Shown: in pieces, positions 17,744 to 25,148 of the stretch
Layout of the letters: every line of letters begins with the position of its first letter
How positions within the stretch are numbered: the first letter of the stretch is position 1
Assembly: GCA_036504055.1 (NCBI GenBank)
Contig: DASXVU010000048.1
Coordinates: 1 to 64,000 of the forward strand
Source: Methanomassiliicoccales archaeon
GTDB lineage: Archaea; Thermoplasmatota; Thermoplasmata; Methanomassiliicoccales; UBA472
Direction: 5' to 3'
DNA: 64,000 nt
Notes under the pieces: model-generated
Database searches by the model: none
The model's input: only the letters and a program-made list of their open reading frames with translations
What the model was told of the DNA's origin: nothing
Program-made: the position numbers and the translations under genes

Positions 17744-18474
17744 ATTCCCTCCACCACCTTTCTTACCGCCTTACAGGTGGAGAAATAGGCATCGGTCCCG
17801 CGGTGCCCTGGTGATCCAGCCCCCGGGTTATCTATAATGGCCCTGATCGTGCATGGGCGGCCGCCGAGGACAAGTATCGAGTCACCCAGGAAGGCCGCCT
17901 CCTCGATGCTGTGGGTGACCACCACCATGGTCAGGCCGTTCCTCTCCCTGATGTCCAATAGCATCTCCTGCATTCTCTCTCTGGTGAGGGTGTCCAACGA
18001 CGAGAAGGGCTCGTCCATCAGGAGCAGTTTCGGCTCCGTGGCAAGCGCTCGTCCGATGGCGACCCTCTGCCGTTCTCCCCCGCTGAGCCTTGCGGGGTAG
18101 TGTTCATGGTGTACTTCCAGGCCAAGTTCCCCTATCAGGCGGTCCGCCCTTCTCTCCCTCTCTTCTTTAAGGGTTCCCCGCAGTTTCATGCCCAGGCATA
18201 CGTTCTCCATGACCGTCTTCCACGGAAGAAGGCCAAAATCCTGGAGGATGAAAGAGACCTCGGTTGACGGGCCCTCCACCGGTCTGCCGTTCACGGTAAC
18301 GATGCCGGTCGACCTCCTTGTCAGGCCAGCCAGAATGTAGAGCAGAGTGGTCTTCCCACAGCCAGAAGGCCCAATTATTGCCAAGGACCTGCCCTGTTCG
18401 ACCGAGAAGGTGAGATCGTCGATGACCTGAAAACCTCCCTCAAATGACTTGGACAGATGCTCAACGTTGATCAT
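17740..18474 (-). CDS. ABC importer ATPase, taurine/nitrate/aromatic type
   Basis: Nucleotide-binding subunit of 244 residues for the adjacent permease. Walker A GPSGCGKT (35-42), Q78 of the Q loop, signature LSGGERQ (130-136), Walker B LLLMDEP (150-156) and H188 of the H loop are all intact. The family (SsuB/TauB/NrtD-like) energises import of sulfonates, nitrate, thiamine precursors and aromatic acids. It sits between the substrate-binding protein gene (4-bp gap) and the permease-UbiA gene (4-bp overlap), so the transporter is encoded as one translational unit. Stoichiometry would normally be two ATPases to two permeases. Confidence 0.9.
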   Translation of the reverse strand: MINVEHLSKSFEGGFQVIDDLTFSVEQGRSLAIIGPSGCGKTTLLYILAGLTRRSTGIVTVNGRPVEGPSTEVSFILQDFGLLPWKTVMENVCLGMKLRGTLKEERERRADRLIGELGLEVHHEHYPARLSGGERQRVAIGRALATEPKLLLMDEPFSSLDTLTRERMQEMLLDIRERNGLTMVVVTHSIEEAAFLGDSILVLGGRPCTIRAIIDNPGAGSPGHRGTDAYFSTCKAVRKVVEGI

Positions 18475-18478
18475 GCTC

Positions 18479-19438
18479 TCACGGGTAAAGCTCCCGGGCC
18501 ACTATCGTATCATAGACCACGGCATTCTGGAGGATGACTTTGCCCGCTATCCAATCATAGACCTTCTGGAATTCCTGCAAGGTCGGGAGCGAAGTGCTGC
18601 TCAGCACGGGGAATGTGAAGTTGCCCTCGAGCGCCTTTGGGAAGCCGATATCCTTCTCCAAGACATCATAGTATCTGGTCGGGTCTTGGTTGACCGATTG
18701 GACGGTACTGTTATAGACCGTGAGCAGTTTCTTCACATCCTCGATGTGATCGGTTATGAATCCCGCTTTCATGCCGATGACGGTGGCGGTAATGTTGATC
18801 GTCCTGTCATCGGCGACCAGATGGGCTCCCGCCAATATTGCCTGCGTAGCATAGGGCTCAGGCAGGATCGCGAGGTCCACATTGTTCTGTACAAGTGACT
18901 GGTACCGCATCGGGATGGCCTTCAATTCGAATTTGCCGATCTTGCCGGTCATGTTCTTCTCGGCGAGAATGTCGTCAAGAACATATTCTGTGACGGTACC
19001 AGAGGATGTCGCCACCTCCATCCCGACCGTGGCGTTGATGTCGGAAATGTTGTTGTCAGGCGATGCAAGCAGACCGAACATACGTGCCTGTGGATTCGAA
19101 TGGTAGTCGATGGTAATGACCTTGACATCCTGACCGGATGATTTTAGCAGAATGGTATTGACCATGTCCCCGAAATAGCCGTCGATGGAGCCAGCTGTCA
19201 TTGCCGAATCCCTCTCCAGAGCACTCCCGAACTGGACCAGTTCGACGTTCAAACCTGCCTGTTCGAACAGCCCCCTTTCCTGGGCAGCGTACAACGGGAG
19301 CGTGTCGATCACTGGGAGGACCCCGATCTTGATCTTATCGGTCGTCTGTCCATTGGGTGATGTGACTATGAAGGCAGCAGCAGCAATGACTATTATGACC
19401 AATCCGACCGCTAGCAACTTGACACGAAGGCTTGCCAT
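18479..19438 (-). CDS. Membrane-anchored substrate-binding protein (NMT1/TauA/SsuA-like)
   Basis: Extracellular solute receptor of 319 residues for the adjacent importer. A single hydrophobic segment (about 7-26) acts as anchor or signal; no lipobox cysteine is present. The class II periplasmic-binding fold is seen in IKIGVLPVIDTLPLYAAQERGLFEQAGLNVELV (about 36-68, read in parts), GSIDGYFGDM and LAILPEPYATQAI. The first operon gene; a GGAG sequence precedes the ATG and a TATA-like AATAAACG lies 40 bp upstream on the minus strand. The same fold includes the menaquinone enzymes MqnA and MqnD, but the anchor and ABC neighbours argue for a receptor. Ligand is unknown; an aromatic quinone precursor is inferred from the operon. 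Confidence 0.85.
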   Translation of the reverse strand: MASLRVKLLAVGLVIIVIAAAAFIVTSPNGQTTDKIKIGVLPVIDTLPLYAAQERGLFEQAGLNVELVQFGSALERDSAMTAGSIDGYFGDMVNTILLKSSGQDVKVITIDYHSNPQARMFGLLASPDNNISDINATVGMEVATSSGTVTEYVLDDILAEKNMTGKIGKFELKAIPMRYQSLVQNNVDLAILPEPYATQAILAGAHLVADDRTINITATVIGMKAGFITDHIEDVKKLLTVYNSTVQSVNQDPTRYYDVLEKDIGFPKALEGNFTFPVLSSTSLPTLQEFQKVYDWIAGKVILQNAVVYDTIVARELYP

Positions 19439-19640
19439 AGTGATGCTCCGACGATGCCTGCCAATGCGAACTCCGTTTATTACATTTCCCTTAATCGGTC
19501 CACCGTCGACTATGGAACATATCCTTGATCCAACATGACCACGCAGATATTTCCACTGGACACGACGGCAAATAAAATATTATACCGGGGATTGACATAG
19601 ATTGCGGTCTGGAATCGAACGTTCTATGGGTGCATAGGTC
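19439..19640. promoter_or_regulatory. Divergent promoter region between quinone/ABC operon and Rieske operon
   Basis: About 200 bp with no gene. An AT-rich element ATAAAATATTATAC at about 19571-19584 is a good TATA candidate for the plus-strand Rieske operon, leaving a leader of roughly 30 nt. A second element near 19475-19486 (AATAAACG on the minus strand) suits the substrate-binding protein gene. Shared intergenic control of the two operons is possible. Confidence 0.4.
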
Positions 19641-19958
19641 ATGGAAGAATGGATACCAGTCTTGGATGAGAAGGTTCTGGATGAGAACGGCGGCACTGTC
19701 GTCACCGCCAAAGGGCTACCGATATTACTGATGAAGCGTTACGGACGGATATACGCCCTCGCGAACAAGTGCCCCCACATGGGTTGCACCTTGGGAGGTG
19801 GTTCCATAGATGGATACACTTTGACCTGTCCATGCCACGACTGGCAGTTCGACATCCGGACAGGAAGCATGGTGCCCCAGGACACTGGTGTTGTTCTTGG
19901 ATCCTATGAATGGAGGATCGATTCCGGCAAGATAGCGATCAAGGTAAGAGGTGATTGA
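19641..19958 (+). CDS. Rieske [2Fe-2S] ferredoxin-like protein
   Basis: Soluble Rieske protein of 105 residues, able to carry one electron. The cluster ligands are C44/H46 in CPHMGC and C63/H66 in CPCHDW; the CPHMG variant and absence of a membrane anchor fit Rieske-type ferredoxins rather than bc1 complexes. First gene of a compact plus-strand operon with glutaredoxin, a ferredoxin:thioredoxin-reductase-like protein and a second Rieske protein. Its stop is embedded in the region preceding the glutaredoxin start (2-bp gap). Likely partner is the FTR-like enzyme, but this is inferred from gene order. Confidence 0.85.
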   Translation: MEEWIPVLDEKVLDENGGTVVTAKGLPILLMKRYGRIYALANKCPHMGCTLGGGSIDGYTLTCPCHDWQFDIRTGSMVPQDTGVVLGSYEWRIDSGKIAIKVRGD

Positions 19959-19960
19959 TC

Positions 19961-20224
19961 ATGGAGCACAAGGTTACAGGATACACGCTAAGTTATTGTC
20001 CGTGGTGCAAGAAGACAAAGAAGTTCTTCCAGGAACATGGGATAAAATTCGACTACATCGATTATGATCTTCAGGATGAGAAGGAGCAGGAGCAGATAGA
20101 GGAGGAGATGCGCAAATACAGCAAGGGAGGGATAGCGTTCCCTTACGTTGTAATAGACGGTAACGTAGTGATCGGTTGGAATCCGGAAAGGTACGAGGAG
20201 CTCCTGAACCTCAAGAGCAAGTGA
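19961..20224 (+). CDS. Glutaredoxin-like protein
   Basis: Small thiol-disulfide oxidoreductase of about 87 residues with the active site CPWC (in SYCPWCKKT) and a cis-proline segment AFPYVVIDGNVVIGW near the end. The CPWC site and the GWNPERYEELL tail resemble archaeal and bacterial glutaredoxin/NrdH-type proteins. ATG 19961 is preceded by GAGGTGA with good spacing, so it was preferred over the TTG at 19955. Located between a Rieske gene and the FTR-like gene, it is the obvious candidate disulfide substrate of the latter. Archaea usually lack glutathione, so it probably works with protein thiols. Confidence 0.85.
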   Translation: MEHKVTGYTLSYCPWCKKTKKFFQEHGIKFDYIDYDLQDEKEQEQIEEEMRKYSKGGIAFPYVVIDGNVVIGWNPERYEELLNLKSK

Positions 20225-20229
20225 ATCAG

Positions 20230-20571
20230 ATGAACGATGAAATGAGAAAGAGGGCATTGATCGACCAGTTCACACCGGTCGTTGATGCCATGGGATACAA
20301 GTTCTCGCCGGACAAAGAGATCGTCTCTGACCTGCTCGATGCAGAGGTCATGCTTATGCATCAGACCAGCATCCCTTATTGCCCCTGTCAGGGCCGCACC
20401 AGGGACCGCAAAAAGGATATGCTGATCGTCTGCCCTTGCATTCCGCACCATAAGGCCCATTTCGATGCCATGAAGCGGTGCTGGTGTGGTTTGTTCGTGC
20501 ATAAGGACGTTGAAGATCCCAGCAAGTTGCGCCAGATACCCCTCGAAGTGGCCCTAGGGGGTAAGATTTGA
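20230..20571 (+). CDS. Ferredoxin:thioredoxin reductase catalytic subunit-like protein
   Basis: A 113-residue [4Fe-4S] disulfide reductase of the FTR beta family. Three cysteine pairs are visible: C51/C53 (CPCQ), C68/C70 (CPCI) and C84/C86 (CWCG). In plant-type FTR, four of the equivalent cysteines bind the cluster and the other two form the redox-active disulfide. Spacings here (14 and 13 residues between pairs) differ from the plant enzyme, in line with archaeal relatives. ATG 20230 follows the glutaredoxin stop by 5 bp. It likely passes electrons from a one-electron donor, perhaps the flanking Rieske proteins, to the adjacent glutaredoxin. Confidence 0.85.
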   Translation: MNDEMRKRALIDQFTPVVDAMGYKFSPDKEIVSDLLDAEVMLMHQTSIPYCPCQGRTRDRKKDMLIVCPCIPHHKAHFDAMKRCWCGLFVHKDVEDPSKLRQIPLEVALGGKI

Positions 20572-20951
20572 GGTCCAAGGTGGCTTTGGTGGGTGATATC
20601 CTGCCCGGTGGCATGATGTCCGTCCAGGCAAATGGCAAAGAGATGGTGCTCTGCAATGTGAACGGGACCTATCACGCGTTGGAAAGGCGGTGCGGTCACA
20701 TGAGCGCGCCGTTGGAGATGGGGACCCTGAACGGTTATGTCCTAACGTGCCCGATGCACGGCGCGCAATTCTCGGCGGTCACGGGCGAGGCGATCCACAG
20801 CTCGATCCCTCTGAATCGGTCACCGCCGAAGATCGATGGCCCATATGCCGTACCGGGATACCTTGCCAGGCTGATCGACAAGGTGAAGACGATGGACCTC
20901 AAGTCGTTCCCTGTAACTGTGGAAGGGGACGAGATATTCGTTGAAGCATGA
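20568..20951 (+). CDS. Second Rieske [2Fe-2S] protein
   Basis: A 127-residue soluble Rieske-domain protein. Cluster ligands are C42/H44 in RRCGHMSAPLE and C61/H64 in CPMHGAQF, a pattern like Rieske ferredoxins and oxygenase components. The C-terminal 40 residues (VPGYLARLIDKVKTMDLKSF) form an extra helix not seen in the first Rieske protein. Start is TTG 20568, overlapping the FTR-like stop by 4 bp and preceded by a GGGGG stretch. Having two different Rieske proteins bracket an FTR-like enzyme and glutaredoxin suggests two donors or an electron branch point. Confidence 0.82.
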   Translation: MRSKVALVGDILPGGMMSVQANGKEMVLCNVNGTYHALERRCGHMSAPLEMGTLNGYVLTCPMHGAQFSAVTGEAIHSSIPLNRSPPKIDGPYAVPGYLARLIDKVKTMDLKSFPVTVEGDEIFVEA

Positions 20952-20977
20952 GTCCCGATCGAAGGCCGGCGGCCTCT

Positions 20978-21781
20978 CTATTTGGACGGGAAGGCGACCC
21001 CCGCTGAGATGTTCAGAATGATGTCCAGGCCGAGCCCGGTGAACCTCTTCTTTATCGCGGCCTTCAATTCATCAGCGGTCCGGGAAGTGATTACCGCCGC
21101 ATCGTAGTAGTTCAGGTAATCCTTCATGAACTGGATGCAGGAAGGGTCGTCGGTCCTGGTTGGATCCTTATGGCCCGCCACTACCGTTGCTGGCCTAAGA
21201 GATTCGATCTTTTCAAGAGACCTTAGCCATTCTTTCCTTTCCGCCGGCGATGTATCGGCGGTCCAGGGATATACTCCGTTGTAGACGATGTCCCCGCAGA
21301 TGACCGCCTTGAGCGAAGGTATCCACACATAAGAGTTGCCGCGGTCATCTCCCTGAGCGTTCATGTATATGGGGAACATCTCCCCCTCAAGTTCGAGGAT
21401 CATCCCAGTCATCGGGGTCGGGATGACCGGGGAGGTGGTGATGTTGTTACCATATACCGGCGCCCACTGCTCGACCTTCCCCTTCCAGGTCTTCCTGATG
21501 CTCTCTACTGTCGTGGGCTGGGCAAGGATCTGGGCATCGGGAAATGCCTGAACGATCTCCTGAAGGCCAAAATAATGGTCTGGATGATGGTGGGTGATGT
21601 ATACTGTCCTCAGCTCCCTGCCACTTTCCCGGATCATCGTGACAAGTTTTCTGGCATCGGGAAGAGTGAATTGGGCATCGATGAGGATGGCGTCGCGCTC
21701 TCCGCAAATAAGGGTCGAGTTTATCCACAATGCTTCCTGAGATGCTGTGAACACCCTCAGCTCTTTTCTCGAAGTGGTCAT
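20978..21781 (-). CDS. Metallo-beta-lactamase-fold hydrolase
   Basis: A 267-residue MBL-fold protein. The metal motif HHHPDH (in YITHHHPDHYFG) and a later AGHKDP histidine are present; the active-site Asp of the ICGDIVY segment provides the bridging ligand. The family includes glyoxalase II-like, SoxH-like and quinoprotein-associated hydrolases; nothing in the sequence fixes the substrate. A TATA-like GTTTAAATATTCC on the minus strand at about 21806-21818 lies 27-35 bp upstream of the ATG, implying a leaderless transcript. It is convergent with the Rieske operon, with 26 bp between stops. Confidence 0.8.
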   Translation of the reverse strand: MTTSRKELRVFTASQEALWINSTLICGERDAILIDAQFTLPDARKLVTMIRESGRELRTVYITHHHPDHYFGLQEIVQAFPDAQILAQPTTVESIRKTWKGKVEQWAPVYGNNITTSPVIPTPMTGMILELEGEMFPIYMNAQGDDRGNSYVWIPSLKAVICGDIVYNGVYPWTADTSPAERKEWLRSLEKIESLRPATVVAGHKDPTRTDDPSCIQFMKDYLNYYDAAVITSRTADELKAAIKKRFTGLGLDIILNISAGVAFPSK

Positions 21782-21979
21782 ATTGGAAATTAGTTTAGCC
21801 CGGAATATTTAAACCTTTGAACTGGAGGGGGATGAAAACCCCAACGATTCTTCGTTCCAGAATGCCGTCAGGTCCGGGCAAATGTCAGCAAATGGCAAAT
21901 AGCACTATCCTAGATACTTCCTGAGAGCGAGCTCCGTTGAGCAGGTCGAACCAACGGGATCCAAGGTCGGAGTAACGTG

Positions 21980-23410
21980 ATGGAAAGCAATAGGGAGATC
22001 CCCGCCCACGAAAACGAAGAAGGTACGCAGGGGCGGTCGGAACTTGAACTGCATCGGATCGAATGGATGCTGACCAAAGCATTCGATGAAAGCGACAGCA
22101 AGGTGGTCGCTGACGGATCGGCCGGGCTCGGGGCAAAAGAGGAAAGGAATTCCCATCTGATCGCAGATGCGGTGGGGAAGGATGTACTGGAAGGGATCAT
22201 CCTTGACACACTGAACCTGCTTGGCACCTCGGCGGCGGTCTATGAGAAGGACGGCACATGCTCCATGGGCATATTCTCGTCTGGTTGGTGCCGATACCTG
22301 GACAACGCCTGCAGGAACGAGGACGAGGGAAATGATATGGAAGAAGGCGGCCTTCTATGCCATCATCGCAATTGGAGCGAATCCACGAAACTGGCGGAGG
22401 AGGCGAACGGTCCGGTGGACCGGCCATGTCCCGGCGGTCTCCACATATATGCCGTCCCGATCAAAGCCGGGGGTGACGTCATCGGTTCGATCAACATCGG
22501 ATATGGGGATCCCCCCCAGGACCGTCAGGTCCTACTGCAGATAGCCGACCAGAAGCATCTGGACGGAGAGCAGCTCATCAAAGCGGCACACGCCTACAGG
22601 TCGAGGCCGCTGTTCATGGTGGAATCGGCCAAGAGCCGTATCCGGACATCGGCGCAGCTGATCGGGGTGATCGTGGAGAAGCATTACGCCGAGGCTGAAC
22701 TGGAGATGCGGGCCAAGGAACTGTCACGTTCCAATAAGGAACTCGAGCAGTTCGCATACGTGGCATCTCATGACCTGAAGGAGCCGTTGCGCATGGTCTC
22801 AAGCTACCTGTCGCTGCTGGAGAAACGGTACAAGGACAGGCTTGACGAGGAAGCGAATGAGTATATCGGGTTCGCGGTGGACGGAGCCCAAAGGATGAAC
22901 GACCTGGTGGACGGGCTGCTGACATATTCCCGCATCGACCGTAGCACCACGCCGTTTGAGCAGGTCGACCTGGAGGAGGTGTTCCAGATAGCCACCACAA
23001 ACCTCGAGGTCTCGATAAGGGATTCCGGGACCGTCCTGTCCCACGATGTTCTTCCTCAGGTGTTGGGAGACCGCAGGCAACTGATCCAGCTGTTCCAGAA
23101 CCTCATGTCAAACGCCCTCAAGTTCCAGAACGGGAATGTGCCCCAGGTGCAGGTGTCCTCGCAGGCAGAAGGAAAGGACTGGAGGATATCCATCAAAGAT
23201 AACGGGATCGGTATTTCCCCGGAGCATTCGGAAAGGATATTCCAGATGTTCCGGAGATTGCATACTCGCGATGAATATCCGGGCAACGGGATGGGGCTGG
23301 CAATATCCAAGAAGATAGTGGAAAGGCACGGTGGCAGGATATGGTTCGAATCCGAGCCGAACAAGGGGACCACCTTCATCTTCACCATTCCCGTTTCCGT
23401 AAGAACCTGA
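21980..23410 (+). CDS. PocR-domain sensor histidine kinase
   Basis: Cytoplasmic kinase of 476 residues. Residues about 68-232 resemble the PocR sensory domain: a cysteine series C94, C104, C111, C127 and C150 with the closing motif CPGGLHIYAVPIKAGGDVIG. A coiled coil (233-258) leads to H264 in FAYVASHDLKEPLR, a phytochrome-like HisKA site, and an ATPase domain with QNLMSNALKF, DNGIGI and GNGMGLAISKK. The cysteines could bind a metal, heme or corrinoid-type ligand; PocR itself senses propanediol, and related domains in anaerobes accompany methyltransferase systems. ATG 21980 has GGAG 7 bp upstream. No partner receiver gene is adjacent. Confidence 0.8.
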   Translation: MESNREIPAHENEEGTQGRSELELHRIEWMLTKAFDESDSKVVADGSAGLGAKEERNSHLIADAVGKDVLEGIILDTLNLLGTSAAVYEKDGTCSMGIFSSGWCRYLDNACRNEDEGNDMEEGGLLCHHRNWSESTKLAEEANGPVDRPCPGGLHIYAVPIKAGGDVIGSINIGYGDPPQDRQVLLQIADQKHLDGEQLIKAAHAYRSRPLFMVESAKSRIRTSAQLIGVIVEKHYAEAELEMRAKELSRSNKELEQFAYVASHDLKEPLRMVSSYLSLLEKRYKDRLDEEANEYIGFAVDGAQRMNDLVDGLLTYSRIDRSTTPFEQVDLEEVFQIATTNLEVSIRDSGTVLSHDVLPQVLGDRRQLIQLFQNLMSNALKFQNGNVPQVQVSSQAEGKDWRISIKDNGIGISPEHSERIFQMFRRLHTRDEYPGNGMGLAISKKIVERHGGRIWFESEPNKGTTFIFTIPVSVRT

Positions 23411-23493
23411 TCGCTACGGCATCCTGGAAATTCGGCCATGCGATTTCCCGATGGCCTTTATGAAAAGGATAAAGGGTTTCAGAGGGAGCCGGA

Positions 23494-25011
23494 TCACTTC
23501 TTCTCGTAATACTTGCTCCAGTCGCTCTGGGTCGGACCAGGCATCTCGTAACCTTGTTGAGGAAGTTTCGGCCTCTTCCTGATCATGATCGCGGCAAGGA
23601 CAACGCCGATCACGATAACCGCTCCGACCATCAGCAGTCCCAATTGGAACAGGTGGGGGATGTTGCCCGAGGCCGAGCCGTCCAAGGAGGCTGCCGCGCC
23701 GATGTTCAGGGTGGCCTGCGAGGACACCGAGGGGTCCTGCACTATCAGGCTTCCGCCGGGATAGGTGATGCCCCCCACCAGGACGAAACCGGTGAATATC
23801 TCACCGTTCCAGCCCCGCACCATGGTCGGATATCCAGCGATCACCTGGGAATGCGCATGGGCAGCCTGGCCGTCCACGGTGACATTGGTGACCCATTCGA
23901 AGGTACCGATCTGGGTCTTATCCCCGCCGAAGGTCATTCTGGGGGTCGACAGGTCCATAGGTCCCTTCATATCACCCACCTTGTTGTCCAGCCTCTCGCT
24001 CCCGTTGGATGTTTGGACACTGGCGCTCCCGTCTTCACCGAGATCGTCGATGATCTTCTGATATTCCCTTGCCTCCAGGATGGACGCTGCCGTCAGGGGA
24101 ATGTAATTGCCCACCAGGCTTTCGAACTCCAGCAGGATCGCCGGGTTCGTGTTGTTGGGGTCGACATCCCATCCCTGGATGGTCTTGTCCCACTTTGCGT
24201 TGTAGGAGACGACGTCCTCGCTCACATACTTAGAGTCCAGCTGCTGGATGTTATACAGCATCCGATTGCCGAAGGGGCCAGAAGCGACCGTCAGCTTGTA
24301 CCGCGGTATGGTGGCGTTGCCTACGTGCGTGTTCGTGGCTGACAGACGGAATGTCAGGTTAAGGTCGTTTAGCACGTTGTCGCCGACGTTCTGGTTTGCT
24401 TGAGGGCCGAGATACGTGTAGGACTGGTCGGTGGCCGACAAACTGAAGGAGAAGACGGTCGAGTCACCAGCGGAGGTGTTGGTGACCGCCGTGCTCTTCC
24501 AGGCGGTCATCAGGTTCACCATCTTGTACATAGTCTCCGATGAGGTGTAATTGCTGCCCATTATCTCCGCCATCATGTCGTATCCGCGATGATACTGGAG
24601 CATGCCATCCTGGTTCGAGTCATTGTACTCGATCAGGTTGTCGAGCTTCACGGCATACATGGTGTACACCTTGATGGTGTGGTTGGCCTGTATCAGCTCG
24701 TTCTGCCGATTGTACACCTGAGCCTCTCCCAGATATCGGGCCACAATGGAAACCACATAGATGTCGTTGGGGTTATCCTGTGTTCCCCAGACCACTCCAA
24801 AGGCTGCATCGGACCCAAACCTTACGAAGAAGTGGTCCCCACCGCCGAGGATCCCGGTCGGTCCCGCTTCGGTCGTCAAATGCGTGTCCTCTGTGGTGGA
24901 CGCCGCTGAGGTGGTGACCGGCACCATCGACAACATCATCGCCGCGATCAGTGTGAAAGCCACCATTACGGTCAATTTGCCGTGTGATCGGTTGAACATC
25001 AAAGATATCAC
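23494..25011 (-). CDS. Secreted, C-terminally membrane-anchored surface protein
   Basis: A 505-residue protein with an N-terminal signal peptide (about 14-36, ending in a TSAAS-type cleavage area), a long extracellular domain rich in Thr, Asn and Ser, and one transmembrane helix near 458-482 followed by a basic, proline-rich tail. YNDSNQDGM (about 108-116) resembles an EF-hand-like calcium loop. Many N-x-S/T sites suggest N-glycosylation. No known enzyme domain was recognised. GTG 25011 or ATG 24999 may be the start. It is transcribed divergently from the STAND regulator gene, which may control it. Confidence 0.75.
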   Translation of the reverse strand: MISLMFNRSHGKLTVMVAFTLIAAMMLSMVPVTTSAASTTEDTHLTTEAGPTGILGGGDHFFVRFGSDAAFGVVWGTQDNPNDIYVVSIVARYLGEAQVYNRQNELIQANHTIKVYTMYAVKLDNLIEYNDSNQDGMLQYHRGYDMMAEIMGSNYTSSETMYKMVNLMTAWKSTAVTNTSAGDSTVFSFSLSATDQSYTYLGPQANQNVGDNVLNDLNLTFRLSATNTHVGNATIPRYKLTVASGPFGNRMLYNIQQLDSKYVSEDVVSYNAKWDKTIQGWDVDPNNTNPAILLEFESLVGNYIPLTAASILEAREYQKIIDDLGEDGSASVQTSNGSERLDNKVGDMKGPMDLSTPRMTFGGDKTQIGTFEWVTNVTVDGQAAHAHSQVIAGYPTMVRGWNGEIFTGFVLVGGITYPGGSLIVQDPSVSSQATLNIGAAASLDGSASGNIPHLFQLGLLMVGAVIVIGVVLAAIMIRKRPKLPQQGYEMPGPTQSDWSKYYEKK

Positions 25012-25148
25012 TCTATGACCATTTAGTGAGATTTTGAATATTTAATCGGGAACATCTGTTTTGCATTAGTTTTGCGTTCTTGCATACCAAGTGCAAACCC
25101 AACAAATATACCTTAGACCAGCCGTTTGTCCGAGTGCCGAGGAGCCAC
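25012..25148. promoter_or_regulatory. Divergent promoter with repeated TTGC sites
   Basis: Intergenic region between the surface protein gene and the STAND regulator. TATA candidates are GATTAAATATTC (minus strand, about 25036-25047) and CAAATATA (plus strand, about 25103-25110). Between them are three direct TTGC repeats at about 25061, 25072 and 25080 and an inverted GCAA at about 25093, consistent with a bound activator or repressor. Confidence 0.45.
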
